Shown: positions 48,500 through 61,579, numbered from the stretch's first letter. The stretch: 64,000 nucleotides of DNA from Siphonodentalium dalli (GCA_032622095.1 CP136066.1:48892911-48956910), one strand, 5' to 3'. Notes: generated from the letters alone by a model not told the origin. Program-made: numbers and translations.

Positions 48500-49390
48500 C
48501 ATGGGAAAACACCATACTGCAATAAATCACTTTAAATGTGTTTTATTATTGTTACATGTCTGAATACATCTGTTATTTAGTCAATATAGAGTTCTTCGAG
48601 GGAAAACGCGCTCTTTAAACAAACGCTTTATTTCAAAAGTCTTCAGTTACCTCAAATCGTGGCGCCATAGAACCATATTTCTTTGTATATGTGTTGTTTC
48701 AAGTCAGAGGTGGATTTTGTGAACAACAGAGTTCTACATTCTCCAATGTGAATGTCATGTGGCAGATACTAACACGTATCCTTTGATTTCGAATGAGGTG
48801 AGGTAACGCCATACATCATAGTCCTATTTTCTAGACTAAAGTCTAGTATGCTGTCCTTTTAGCAGTTCAGATTTACACTACCGATCCTACAAAACGTATT
48901 TCAACCATGGACAATAATTTAGGTGGGTTGTTGGATTTTTGTATATTTAAGTCCAAAACGGAAACAACTCTGCAAGGTGGAGTCCAACCAATCTCAAAAT
49001 TGCTGGTACATAGGCTCCCATGTTGGTTAATGTTTTGTATGTAATGGTAACACAGCAGGATTTACCGGAGTAAAATGTATGTGGGATACATAATGCCTTT
49101 ACTTTGAATTTGAAGTGTATGTCCTTTTTAAGTGGCTTTTACTAGAGTATATAATTGTCTATCTGAGTTTACCTTATTTTACCGGAGTACAGCCATGTAA
49201 ACCATGTTTTACCTGGCTTTACCAGAGTAATATTACACGGATATGAGCAATAACTCTATTTCACAATGACACATTTCTCAGCTGATGTATTTTCTGTCTG
49301 TTTTGTGAGAATATAATCATATTTCGTTCGTTAATCGGTGAAAACAATTGTACCAGGTGTCATACTCAAAAGTTAACAGAATGGAACAAG
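48500..49390. other. No gene recognised; scattered GTAAA-type units
   Basis: Apart from relatives of the preceding tandem array near 49050-49230, nothing was recognised. Confidence 0.5.
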
Positions 49391-49700
49391 AATCTACATA
49401 TATAAAATAGTAGGATCTGTCTGTCTGTCTGTCTGTTCGGATTTTCTCCCAGACCCCTACACTGATTTCAACCAAATTTGACGTGGTTACTCGGGGTACC
49501 CTGGAGGAGGTTATAATGCCGTTAGTTTTTTCGAAATTTTTATGTAAAAAAAAAAACAAAGAGATCAATATGTGCGTGTCGCGCACAAAGTGGCCTCTCT
49601 CAAGGGGCCGGAGGCCTCATATGCTCAAAGTGACCGCAGGCCCCTCCGACGCGGAATAAAGGTTCACGAAGGGAGCCTGTTTCAGCTAGTATTCTTATAA
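49391..49700. repeat. Dispersed repeat with TCTG run and CTAG end
   Basis: It starts with a (tctg) run, passes 'gaccctacactgatttcaac'-like and ggccggaggcc segments and ends gcctgtttcagctag before t. A TC start and CTAG-T end would fit a non-autonomous Helitron, but no clear subterminal hairpin is seen next to the end. Confidence 0.35.
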
Positions 49701-50539
49701 ATAAGTAGGAAGAGTTTAACACCTTACGTAATCACATGTGTGGTTCATATAGCTTCCAATCTGTTATATCAAATATTAAAGCTTATCAAAAGGCAACTCG
49801 GTTCTACCGTGGTAACTTTACCCTAATGTCGAGGTAAATTACCGTGGTAAAATTACTCTAGTACTGAGAATTACTCTGGTAGAATTACTCCAGTAGAATC
49901 CCACATGCATACTTACATCCCGGTAAAATTTCTTAGTGAAATACATGGGTGGGAACATTTTACTAGAGTAAAAATACATGAGTGGGTGTACATGTGTTCG
50001 TAAAATATGGTGACCATAAATACAAAATAAATAAAGATATATACTATACCTGACAGATCATGATGATGAAATGAGTATAAATTGTATTTGTAAGCGGTCA
50101 GTCGCCCCACAGGGAAAATGGATTTCACATTTTGTCCATTTCAAACGGACGGTATCATCTAGTCAAATCATTGCATTTTCTGCACCACACATATGCAGGT
50201 GTGGTTTTTGCCTATCTTTTCCGTGTGCCACTGTTTGGACCAATCACTGAACGTCGACATGTGGGTGCACTATATTTGGTAACACCACTTCAGAAATGTG
50301 TATAATCAGTGATGACTCAGATGCGTATGGATCAACAACACTAGGCCCAAACTGACAATAAAATTGGTGCCCATTAGACTGATACCGTATTTCAATAAAG
50401 ATCTCAATATTTATTTATTTATTTATTGACTTTTAATATCTCGCACCCCACTAAATTTGGCCTGCATCCCACTACTACCTGGACAGTGGACACCTCAACA
50501 TACACAGAATTGTCTGCAGCTCACAAGTATAGGTTTACT

Positions 50540-51090
50540 TCACACGTGAATCTGCACATATACGTCCGTCGGTCTGTCGGTCCGTCCGAACATATCACCT
50601 TATAGCTCGGATGTTATTTATCGGATTTCGTTGTCCTTTGGTGTGGTGATAGCACATGTTGGGGGAAAGGATACCTTGAGATTTTTACCAATTACCAGAG
50701 TTCCGTTGGAAGTCTCCGGTTGAGCTGTAGTAATCACTCCTCGTCCGTCGTCCGCCAATTTAGCCGTCGAGACGTCCGTCCGTCCGTCCGTACACCCGTC
50801 CGTCCATCCGCTCGTCAATTCTTTGAACATCTTTTTCTCCAGAACCATAAGACCGAATGGGTTCATATTTGGTGTGGATGTTCCCTATGCGACTGATATT
50901 CAGATAGTTGCGAAGCCAGGGCCATAACTCTTTCCATCCATAGTAGTTATAAAACGACATCTTCTCAAGAACCATCGGGCCTATTTAGCTTATATATGGT
51001 ACAGAGGTTCTTTGGATGACTGGGATTCAGATTTGTGCAAATTGGGTCACGGGCTTCAACAGGGGCGGAACCAGAGATATTAGTCTTTAA
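50540..51090. repeat. Degenerate dispersed repeat with CGTCC runs
   Basis: Two CGTCC-rich stretches (50568-50590 and 50765-50815) precede repeated 'ccagaaccataagaccga' / 'caagaaccatcgggcct' blocks. It looks like a decayed interspersed repeat, similar in style to 61580-62195. Confidence 0.6.
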
Positions 51091-51099
51091 AAAATTAGA

Positions 51100-52560
51100 T
51101 TAATACCCTTGCTCAATTTAACAAACAAACAAAAATTAAAAAAATATGAAATATGTATCTTTTTTTCATTTTAACTTTTTATTTTTTTTAGATTTAAATC
51201 TGTTTTAGACATAGCACAACACAGCCATGAACCACCACCCCACCCCACACTATAGCCAATTCAGCCATTAAATGCCTTTTGACTACAGCTGATATAAATG
51301 GCTATATCAATATAATATTTGACATGCACAACATACTGGTATAACACTGCACAGTTGTCTGGTCATTATAAAGTAATTAGTAGTTATCTAAATGTCAACA
51401 GTTCTCCCAGCAGAAACAATGCCCAGCCCACAGGACTGGTGGCATGAATGAAGTTTAATCCACTGTTGACAGCTATCTGACATACCTGTTTGACAGAGTT
51501 TACATGATTGGTATAGTTATTTAAAACCTTTCATACCCTTTGTCTGTTTTATCCCAATAGTTTAACATTTAAATTTGAGTACTACTACCTGTATAATTTA
51601 GTTCCTGATAACGTACACTTTTCAAATTTAAATAAATCTTCTGATGAATGTTAGTGTAATACAACTTTTTGTCCTCCAACACATATGGTGCACATAATGT
51701 CAACATCTGAATCTCATTTCAGGTTTGCTCAAATTGGATTAGTTATTCAAGAAGGGGCAGTCTTTGCAGATTTAACACTCTGCCTTCAAATTAATTGAAT
51801 TAGAATGTGTATGCATGTCAGTATGAATAATTTCTAAGCTGAGTGTATAGTTCTAACTATTTATTCTGAAGTAAATTTGACAAGTACTGACTGTTGTATT
51901 CTTCAGAGTCCCAGTCTTCTCAATCTTTACACTCAGGTTCTCGACTCCACAGTCATTGACTGTCTTGTTGCTAGAGTTACGGCCCTTGTTCGGCTTTCAA
52001 ATTTGTGAATTTTGACTCTGAATGGACATTGCGACAATGTTACTTGGGTATGGATCGCGGATGTGACTGTGCTTTGATGCATTGATAGCCCAGTTTAAGG
52101 GGAAAAGGATGCCCACTTCTTAGATTTAGACAATAACAAAAATTTCCCATTCATACCTGTCCATACAAACATTTAGTATTGTCCACTCTCTAAACTAAGC
52201 GTCTGGAGCATATGCCACGCTTGGCATTGCTCTTGTATTTCAATGTATTTTGTATATTACTTATTCCTTTATTAATTTCCTGTTCCAAAATTACAAAAAA
52301 AATTCGGATGTAGACTCAAATCACCACCAATTGTATCCTTCAGTTTAGAAACTAACGACACTCGACATGACAAATTAAGGGCAATTTAAAAACATTCTCA
52401 GCATTTCGACCATCACAGGTTGAGCACTTTAGAGCGAAAACATGCTGAAAAATAAATTATTATAATGTGATGTATCGATGGATAAATATGATATAATTAT
52501 GGAACAATATAGAACAAACCCTGACTGATCGCCAGATAGCATAGCATAGATTGTGGTAAC
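51100..52560. other. No gene recognised
   Basis: A+T-rich sequence. A block at 51960-52060 ('gttgctagagttacggccct') looks like remnants of the same dispersed repeat as at 50540-51090. No credible exon was seen. Confidence 0.5.
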
Positions 52561-52569
52561 ATTGTGGAC

Positions 52570-52981
52570 TTAAAGGTACTCAATCCGATCAGACGCTCCT
52601 AAATTACTATTTCTTTGGCTTCGGGGGTAAACAATATTTGATTCGAGTCGAGAAACCCACCCATCAAAGCTCAGAGTGATCAGATATAGATTTTTGAAGT
52701 TTGTTATTTCTCGACATGTGTAATAATATGTGGCCTGGAAACACGTGGTCAAACGGAGGGTCTCGGACAAAATTGCGGATGAAGATGGATACTCTAAAAT
52801 CAAGTGGTAATACGGTCAAATTTCGTGATACTTCAGTGATAATACGGCCATATTTTTTTGAACAAAATGTTGATAAATAACAAGTTTTGTGAAATTTGAT
52901 ACCATAGTTGACAGAATTGTTTCAAGAACTGTTGTTGTTGTATATTGATGGTATGGTCTGATCGGATTGAGTACCTTTAAA
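52570..52981. mobile_element. TTAA-flanked 'AGGTACTCAATCCGATC' MITE
   Basis: Perfect outer termini AGGTACTCAATCCGATC and complement, with TTAA at 52570-52573 and 52978-52981. Confidence 0.88.
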
Positions 52982-52984
52982 GGT

Positions 52985-53855
52985 GGTGATTTTGTCATAA
53001 TAGCATGGTTCAGACACACACATGCACGAATAACCTGTAATCAGGTGCGTGGTGACAGGGGTTATTGGTTGTGCCCCCTCCAAATTTAGTAATCTCCACG
53101 GCGCATATATATGCTAGTTTATCCCGACACCAGTCCGTGAGACATGCCTAACGTTTATATATATTTTAAACAAATTTAAAATAAAAATCCCTTTGGTTAG
53201 AGAGTTTATTGGTGACGTAGTTTCATCCCTGTAATAGATTATCATTAAACCACCCAACCTTCGAGGCAGCGTTAAGTACCTTCGCTACGCCGGTCTGACC
53301 ACTGCGTAACATTGCGTGTATATATATCCGTAATTAAATCGAACATTTTTTATTTTAACGTTTTGTCTGTTTCAATTTATTTTTTTATTTGATCTATCCA
53401 ATTTCTAAATTAATATGGACAGTTCAGTTTCTCAGAATAATGCAGAATAAATTGTAACCGTAACGACAATGGCCAGGTCAGGGTAGTTGAGGACTCAACT
53501 CTAGCTGCCTTGCAGTTTGGAAACTATCACCCATTTCGGCCATGAAAGCCAAGAGCAAATTAAGATGGATAACTCTATATCATATACATAATGTAACGGC
53601 ATGGGCGAGTCTGGCGAACGTTCAGTTGACGCTCACGGGTCACAAACTACAAAATATATTCGATAGACATCAATATTAACACATGACTTCCTTCTGTTAG
53701 CCTTATAACCGACCAAAAAGCAGCAAAATTAAAAACTAGGAGATATCGTTATAATCCCTTCCATCGAGAATAACAAACTGACATGCAGTATATACAGCCA
53801 CAGAATCACTCAGTACACTGTATCTGTCTGTATCTGTAGTTGTTACGTCCTAGTG
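52985..53855. other. No gene recognised
   Basis: Unannotated sequence between a MITE and the LINE fragment. Confidence 0.5.
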
Positions 53856-53859
53856 ACCA

Positions 53860-54600
53860 AAGCTGGCTTTTACAGGACGGTGTGAGGAGCGCTATTTTTG
53901 TTCTCCCAGAGCCGCCTTGAATGTTTCTAGGTCGGCGGCATTGACTGTGCTGTTGTCCAGTTTGTTCCAGTCAAGTACAGTCCTCGGGAAGAAGGAATAT
54001 CTGTATTGGTCTGTGTTTGTATGAATTGGTTCGTAGGCACTTTCGTTATTTGTGGTTAGTTTCTCCACGATGTTGTCACTAACAAAATCCTTGAATTTTG
54101 TGGGTTTCTTTTTCCTCTTTGGGCGGTAGTTTCTTAGGTAGTGTTCGGAGTTGATACCCGGGGCTGATCCCTTTACCACTTTGTAAAATAGTGTCAGTCT
54201 CTGTTCCTTTCTTCTTGCTTCTAGGGATGGTAGTTGAAGTTCACTTAGCATTGATGTTACACAGCCTTTCTCTCTCGTTCGGTAGTCCTGTTTTATAAAT
54301 CTTGCTCCTTTGCGTTGCACCTTCTCCAGCTTTGTCTTGTCCTTTTCATAGTGAGGATCCCAGATTGTTGCTGCATACTCTAGCTGAGGGCGGACTAATG
54401 CTATGTATATGCCGTTTTTCTAAGATCCATTTGGCAGTACCTGAGATTACGCCGAAGGAAGCCGAGGGTGGAGTTTGCCTTCTTCGTGGTGGACTCGATG
54501 TGGTGATGCCACTGCATGTCATTGGAGAATTGGACGCCAAGGTACGGGTTGTTTGTGACTTCTTGGAGTATCTGCCCTGCCAGTCGGGACCTCTACAAAA
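53860..54600 (-). pseudogene. 5'-truncated LINE, C-terminal end of reverse transcriptase ORF
   Basis: The minus strand encodes the end of a non-LTR retrotransposon polymerase. The part from about 54595 to 54420 reads NNPYLGVQFSNDMQWHHHIE and KANSTLGFLRRNLRYC, then the frame shifts by one base near 54415. It continues as YIALVRPQLEYAATIWDPHY and the 142-codon frame ending at 53892 (QRKGARFIKQDY, PSLEARRKEQRL, SFFPRTVLDWNKL). The YLGV, LEYAATIWDP and FFPRT(V/I)xDWN motifs are typical of CR1/jockey-like elements. The catalytic polymerase core and any endonuclease are absent, and the frameshift makes it non-functional. A short acagata-type microsatellite follows the 3' end near 53820. The 114-codon frame at 54346-54690 is only an out-of-frame shadow. 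Confidence 0.88.
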
Positions 54601-55440
54601 ACAACGTGTTACAGTAATGTTATTCGACCGGATATGTTGATAATACAATGTTTTCGAGCTTCCAGTTTTAAATGATATGTAATCTAGCATATATTTTTTA
54701 ATTGTTATTGCTGCTGCATGTAGTATGACCTGATGATTCGAACATTAAGTCGGCTTTTAAATCGTCATAACGTAGTGGTCCCCCGATCCGGGGGGGGGGG
54801 CGTTCGTAAGTAAGAGGGTCCCAAAGTTATGACACTACGTAATTGCTGAACATTTTAAACTTAAATGTTTCAACATTTACATCAAATTTATGCAGAATCA
54901 CGTATGTTTTGTTTTAAATTTTTCATATATGTCAAATTTCGGCAGAATTTATTCGCATTTTTTCACTTTGAGAGAACAAAAATGTCAAATGTATGTATAT
55001 CCCTAAATTCCGAATTTATGATAAATTTATGCCGTTGTAATTTCGTTACATTGATTTATTTTTGTTGTAAGTTCAATTTTTCATGCAGTGAACTTTTCTC
55101 GGAATATCACCAGCTCAGGCCTACGATCTTTGTTTGAACATATTTTATTTTAACCCACTTTACATAATACATTTTATACATTGACAAATATAATCTGAAA
55201 ATATGCAATGAGTTAATCAAAAGGGATGGGAGCACAAGTTATTCAACTTAGAATATTGCTTCTCTCCCTTAACAATATTGAAACACGCATAATAATAGTT
55301 ATATATTTAATTATGTAGGACTCAAAGTTAGCTCAGTTGGAATTTAGTACCTAAAACGGGGGGGGGGGGGGGTCGAGATTGAGGGTGAAGTCTAAAGTGA
55401 GTGGACAGATATCAGTATGTCCGACTTATTAAAGGCCCAC
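54600..55440. other. Old repeat remnants and poly-G run
   Basis: 54600-54770 is related to the dispersed repeat at 9770-10142. A G run lies at about 54790-54800 and another at about 55360-55371. The remainder is A+T-rich and unannotated. Confidence 0.5.
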
Positions 55441-55932
55441 TTAAAGGTACTCAATCCGAACAGAGGGTCCCCATCTCAACAGATTCCAACAACAACAATC
55501 CTATCAGAGGGTCCTATATTACTATTTCTTTGGCTTTGGGGGTAAAAAATATTTGATTCGAGTCGAGGAACCCATCAAACAAAACTCAGAGTTATTAGAT
55601 ATTAATTTTTGAAATTTGTTAATTTCTCGAGATGAGTACTAATAATTGCCGTCAATTTCGAAACCTGCTCGAGATGTGTACTTCAAAACACTATTCAAAC
55701 AGACAAGGATGGATAACTCTATAATCAGGTGGTAATAATAACGCAATTTTGACTGCGTTCTGGGCCAGAAAGTATTCCCGATAATGAAAAATAATAGATT
55801 TCTAAAATCGATATCTAACAAATCTGAGCTTTGATGGGTAACTTCCTCGACTCGATGGAATCAAATATTTTTGACCCCCGAAGCCATTGAAATAGTAATT
55901 GAGAGGAGTTTTATCGGATTGAGTACCTTTAA
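55441..55932. mobile_element. TTAA-flanked 'AGGTACTCAATCCGA' MITE, long form
   Basis: TTAA at 55441-55444 and 55929-55932. The interior shares 'cagattccaacaacaacaat' and 'ctcgagatgagtactaataa' with the copy at 60372-60848 in the opposite orientation. Confidence 0.88.
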
Positions 55933-56424
55933 AGGCACGTGAGGCCTTAGTTGTCGAAAATATTCATATTTGTTCCAATCACCGTAAACAGAAAAAATAT
56001 TAAAACGCATACAGTTTCGTTCCTATATACCACGACCATCACGTAAACGGCATGTTATCATAAAGACCTACTATATTTTATCTACGCAAGAGCCTGATTG
56101 TGTTACAGAAGACAGCACAATGCTACTGGCTAATCACGTACAAATGGCATAAACGCTCTTTATTAGTTCCATATCAGGAATTCACCAACAAAGAACGCTC
56201 TTTATGTTTACTATCATAATATAAACAAACACCAGAAAAGTAACTTTTTATGCTTTTGTTTACATAACAATGGTCAAACATTTGACAATAACATACTGTT
56301 TATGCGATATTTCTTATTTGTATACGGACAATGTCTGTCTACATTTTGATGTTCTTTCTGTTTGTGGCGGTTTTTGACGGGTGGAAATATTTTCACAGGA
56401 TACCCACCGCCAAGGCCAACCGTA

Positions 56425-56911
56425 CCTTTAATTTTCGAATCACCGATTTGTTTTATAGTGACTTGATATACGGGTTTTTAATAACAATCTAGCTATGCCA
56501 TGAAATATGTTTTAAATACTAAAATTCATCACCATTTGGAACGTCTGTGCCAATAGAGTAATAGAAAATAGCTGAAATCATAAAATCATTTTCCCCGTTA
56601 TGGCTCCCAGAATGCAACATAATTCAAACTATAGTTTATTTCCAATGGAAGGGGAGTAACTCTATATCTAAATATATATAGTTATTTCACCTTCCATTGA
56701 AAATTATAGGCTTTGCGCAGAAACTTGAGCACAGAACAGACATCGATATCTCAACAAAAACAATATGTTCACAGTTTATTACATCGAATAACTTGAATGT
56801 TGAATACAATGTTTTGGGGCTTCCTCTTTCAAATGGTCTATATATATATAATATGGCATATATTTTATTTAATGTGATTTGGGGGTTCAAAAATTAAGTG
56901 GGCCTTTAAAT
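56425..56911. repeat. Dispersed repeat ending 'ATTAAGTGGGCCTTTAA'
   Basis: Related over most of its length to 9770-10142 and to 60940-61110 ('aaaattcatcaccatttgga', 'acaatgttttggggcttcct'). It is followed by a C run at about 56951-56963. Confidence 0.65.
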
Positions 56912-57029
56912 GTCGCAATTAGGTATACGTCGGACAAAGACACATTAGACCCCCCCCCCCCCCGTAATATTTTATTTTGGTGGAGTTATACTGGCCTGAG
57001 GAGGGGCTGAGTCTAGTCAGCTTTAGTGA

Positions 57030-57235
57030 CTGTGCAGATTCGAATGGACCCAATGTTGTTTGAACTCTGTTCCCTGACGCCAGCTCTCTGACTCACATGG
57101 AGACCGATGTACTCCTCAAACACACGAGCGGATTCGAATGGACCCGATGATGTTTGAACTCTGTTCGCGGACGCCAGCGCTCAGACTCATATGGAGACCG
57201 ATGTACGCCACAGATACACGAATAAATTTGTTATT
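57030..57235. repeat. Two-unit tandem repeat, ~94 bp
   Basis: Units share 'gattcgaatggacccgatga', 'cgccagc' and 'atggagaccgatgtac'. Confidence 0.85.
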
Positions 57236-57679
57236 ATGTGCAATCAGACATGAGGCCACACAACAGACGAGTTGATAATTGCTGATATAATCCACTACAA
57301 TTTACCAATCGTCTGTTCTGCTATAAATCGGGGAATCACGTCTGCTATTCAATTAGACGATTGACTCCTCAGTGGGCTTCTAGATAGACTGGCTCCATGC
57401 CTTGTGGAGTCGACGACTGGGAACCATGATATATGGCACCGAAGTTCTATTGTTGATTTCCCACAGGCGTACGCAGATATCAAAACCGATTGAATCGTGT
57501 GATTTGTGTCTGGACCGATTCGCGCGCTCCGAATGTCCCGCCGAGATGGAATTATCGGTAGATATTTCATTTAGAGAAAATATTCTTTGATTCTAAAAGT
57601 TATCTTTGGAATGCGCCCATATATTATATCGCCCCCATATGAGATTGGGCGACAGATAGGCAGTGACCCTTTGTACATG

Positions 57680-57780
57680 CAGTCAGGGACGTGGCTAGGG
57701 TGTCGCCATATTTAATTGGGGGGTGTCCACCTTTGAATTTACACATGCACCCCTAGCTCCATTGAACAAGACAGAACATG
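57680..57780. repeat. Partial 'CAGGGACGTGGCTAG' repeat
   Basis: It resembles one half of the element at 20048-20230. The surrounding 57240-58590 contains no recognisable gene. Confidence 0.5.
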
Positions 57781-58599
57781 CCAAGTCAGAAAAATCCCAT
57801 CTTTACCTCCCCCTTTGAGTCGGAATTTTCCAAATGGTACACCTCAACTAATTAGTTGTTTTTCTAACTGATGGCCATTTATTTTTGTCGAAAGTAGGAA
57901 AATAATAGAATTTTAGTCTAAACAAAAATTAAAGTGATGTAAAACACTCTGAATTGTTCCGAACGGAATAACAAATAATCATCCAAAAATAAGTCATTCT
58001 CATAAATGTTGTATCCAAAATAGTCAGAAACAGATTCATTGTTATAAACGAATTACACACATTGACTGTTATTGGCGCAATCAGTGTCGTATGTTTATGC
58101 CCAATAACGCGTCCCGAATAATGTGGTAAATATTTACATTTGTGGGTAGTTCAACCGTTGTGTTCTCTGAAATGGTACCGTCGGTGTGGTTCGAATTTTC
58201 GACAATCTTAGTTCATTGCCACATTCGTCCAATAGGGATAGTGTTTGGAAACTAACTGATTTGTTTATTCAATGGAATAAGTATACACTGAATTTAATTA
58301 AGATAATAATGATGGTGTGTGTTGTCAGTTGGGATTTAATATTTGTAAAAATAACCACTTTGAGCAATATTATCATCCATTTCTATTTGATCACCCTACC
58401 CGTGAGAGTGTTTCACATCACTTTAATTTCACACTAAATTCTGGTTGGAGTATTACACTATCAGAACAAATTCAACCCACTTTTTGTCGGAAATTCCAAA
58501 CTAATGTTGTGTCAGGAATTAAATTTCCGCTGAACTGGTGATCATTTTAGCCAATGTATGGGGGTGTGAGACACCCCAAACCCTGTCGCCTGTCGCTAG

Positions 58600-58790
58600 T
58601 CCGTGTCATGAATCTCTACTCTGGCTAACGCCCGTAGAGATCATATTCCACTAGTATAAAACCTGGGAACTTTTTGAAGTTTTGACAGGGAACCTTATAA
58701 ATGCGAATGAATAACGCGGGAAACTGTATGTGAAGGTGACAGAAGGTCCCAACTCAAACTGCACTATTTAAGGCCTTCATGGGAGAAAAC
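58600..58790. repeat. Partial 'CATGAATCTCTACTCTGGCT' element
   Basis: The left half of the family at 4633-5890 is present ('cgcccgtagagatcatattc', 'cctgggaactttttgaagtt') and merges into degenerate cctaacc-like sequence at 58800-58860. Confidence 0.65.
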
Positions 58791-59103
58791 ACTAATCTTA
58801 ACTCAAACCTAACCATAGCCCAACCCTAGCCTTAACCCGAACCATAACCCCAACCATAACACATATGGAGAATGGAAGGGGTGCGTGATTTTGTGTATTC
58901 TTACATGAAGGATATACCATTTTAAGTGACTAAGCGATTTTGCTTTGCGTCGCTTACAATTATTGAATTTCTCCTGCATGGGTAATTAATTCAATGTCTA
59001 TTGCGATATTGGCTCACACAAGTAAAAGAAAAGCATGCAATCTTGAACTGGGACCACCCCCTAATGTAAGGTAGATTATTGAGGAAGAAGTATTATAAAT
59101 AGA

Positions 59104-59252
59104 GGATCTCACATGAGTTTCTATTTTATACGGAATTTATCAACCGAGTTCACTAAATTCGATTTGAGCAGAGGTTTACCGAGGCTCAAATAGAATTTAG
59201 TGGACGAGGTTGATAAATTACGTATAAAATAGGACGAGTGTGAGATACTTTT
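59104..59252. repeat. Hairpin element
   Basis: Arms 'ctattttatacggaatttat' and 'ataaattacgtataaaatag' pair, as do inner 'ttcactaaattcgatttgag' and its complement. No target duplication is obvious. Confidence 0.7.
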
Positions 59253-60371
59253 TATCACATGATCAAATAAACGCGAAGCAATGCGAAATATCCATCGAAA
59301 ACAACGATAAAAACCGCAGCGATCGCAAGTCATTTGAAGAACGATGTGACGTCATCGCACGCGCTGATATTAAACGTGTCTCTTATCGATAATTATGAAA
59401 CTGCTTTTATGGGCAAATTATGTGATAAAGATATATATGCCCTGCCTTAATTGTTTGTCAATGTTATATATATCGTTTCCTGTCAGAACATCAAAAAGTT
59501 CCAGGTGTTGTACTGCATGGTGGATTATGATATCTACGGGCGTTAGCCATATATACATGGGTGGCACCAGAGGAGGGGTCAGGGTGGCTATAGCCCCCTG
59601 TCGGGGAGGGTTAGCCCCCCCCCCCCACCACCACCACCACAATCGGGGAGATAGATCAGCTATGGCCAGCCCGATAGGTGTAGCCCCATCGCCGTCGGTG
59701 AAATACTGGCGCCACCCCTGCACATTTACTATAAACTGTTGAATACTTTGGCCAATGTCGGGAGGGTGGGGATGAGACACCCCAAACCCCCGTCGACACA
59801 TCCGGCCAATTAACAGCATAATAATACCTATCTTAGAAGTTATAGTGAGACAGAGGTTGAAGCCTAGTAATGGCCTTGTTCAGTCGTAGCCGTACAGGCC
59901 AGGGGCTGGGAGGGCAGCAGACCCCAAAACCTTTTGAAAGCTCAAATTTCGGGCAAATTGGAATATATTTTCGGGCAAATTGAATGCTATTTCACGCGCA
60001 AATTGTGGCAAATCACAGTGTTTTTCACATTTCTGCCAGAATTATACATATTATATGTTAATTTGAATCTATTTTGTTATATGTCTGTGTATATACAAGG
60101 TATATTCTGGAAAAACTGCGTTGCAATCATAAATATATCATGTAACAAAAATTACTGCTTGGCGTAACTTCTAATACATACCTTGGATTTTGGTGAAACA
60201 ACTTAGAAGTTTTAATTTAAGCTAGGTCCATATGGGCAACTTTGACCACAGCAATGAGACGTTTTAAAGGGACACACGACACTGCAGTAAATGTAAATGT
60301 GCAAACATTATAAAAGTCTGTAAAACATCACAACTGAGAAGAACATTGAGAAATATATATGTGTTCTTATA

Positions 60372-60848
60372 TTAAAGGTACTCAATCCGATAAAACTCCT
60401 CTCATTACTATTTCAATGGCTTCGGGGGTCAAAAATATTTGATTCGAGTCGAGGAAGTCACCCGTCAAAGCTCAGATTTGTTAGATATCGATTTTAGAAA
60501 TCTATTATTTTTCATTATCGGGAATACTTTCTGGCCCAGAACTCAGTCAAAATTGCGTTATTATTACCACTTCATTTTAGAGTTATCCATCCTTGTCTGT
60601 TTGAATAGATTTTGGTGTACACATCCCGAGCAGATTACGGCAGTTATTAGTACTCATCTCGAGAACATAACAAATTTGAAAAATCAATATCTAATAACTC
60701 TGAGCTTTGTTTGATGGGTTCCTCGACTCGAATCAAATATTTTTTACCCCCAAAGCCAAAGAAATAGTAATATAGGACCCTCTGATCGGATTGTTGTTGT
60801 TGGAATCTGTTGAGATGAGGACCCTCTGTTCGGATTGAGTACCTTTAA
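60372..60848. mobile_element. TTAA-flanked 'AGGTACTCAATCCGA' MITE, long form, inverted
   Basis: TTAA at 60372-60375 and 60845-60848. Reverse-oriented sister of 55441-55932. Confidence 0.88.
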
Positions 60849-61118
60849 ACTTATGGTATTGAATTGGACTTTGGTAAGTAATGTCCGAGGCTATATAACA
60901 AAAGATTTCAATATACGAAATTTCATTATTGTAGAGTTTTTAAAGGCCCACTTAATTTTTGAGTCACTGATTATTTTTTTTATAGTGCCTTGATATGTGG
61001 TTTTAATAAAATAATATGCCATAAAATATGATTAAAATACTATAATTCATCACCATTTGAAACGTCTGTGTCTCAGAAGATGCCCATAGAGAAGGAGAAT
61101 AACTCTATCTTGGTTCAG

Positions 61119-61236
61119 AGGAACTCCGGTTATGAGCACAGGTCTGACTGTGTTTTTTACTCGTTCGACATGATGTCCACTCAACCTCGGTCAAAGTCTC
61201 AGTTTTTAGATTTGGGTCTCAAAGACACTCTCATTG
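61119..61236 (+). CDS. Candidate exon of unknown protein
   Basis: A 118-nt open segment lies between cttggttcag and gtaagtag. Read in phase 0 to phase 1 it gives RNSGYEHRSDCVFYSFDMMS followed by TQPRSKSQFLDLGLKDTLI. The donor is strong and the frame open for 39 codons, but chance openness at this length is not rare and I recognise no family. No neighbouring exon was identified. Confidence 0.3.
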
Positions 61237-61579
61237 GTAAGTAGCATAATTATATATACATGTATTATACATCAATCTAAGCAGAAGTGTTTATTGACCC
61301 ACCCAAACCAATCATGGCACATGACAGCCTGTACCTCTCGTATTTATTGAAAATATCAGCTTCATAAACCCAGAAGCAAATTTCCAAATTCCAAAACAGC
61401 CATTTTCCAGATAAACAAAAAACAACTAGAGGTGTGACTGTCCCAATGGGACTAAGGATACCCCTGTGTTTTAAAAATAAGATGTTTCACATGTCAGTAA
61501 ACATTTAGTTAAAATAATAAAATAACATTTCCCATTGCAGATGCACAACCCTAATCATTATCTTAAACCTATTGAACGA

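Noticed and set aside
54346-54690. 114-codon frame on the minus strand
   Set aside because: Out-of-frame shadow of the LINE reverse transcriptase.
58795-58860. Telomere-like cctaacc sequence
   Set aside because: Too short and degenerate to be an interstitial telomere; merges with a MITE fragment.
59560-59720. 133-codon Gly/Trp-rich frame with poly-C and CCA run
   Set aside because: Driven by low-complexity cccccc and ccaccacc sequence flanked by short inverted repeats.
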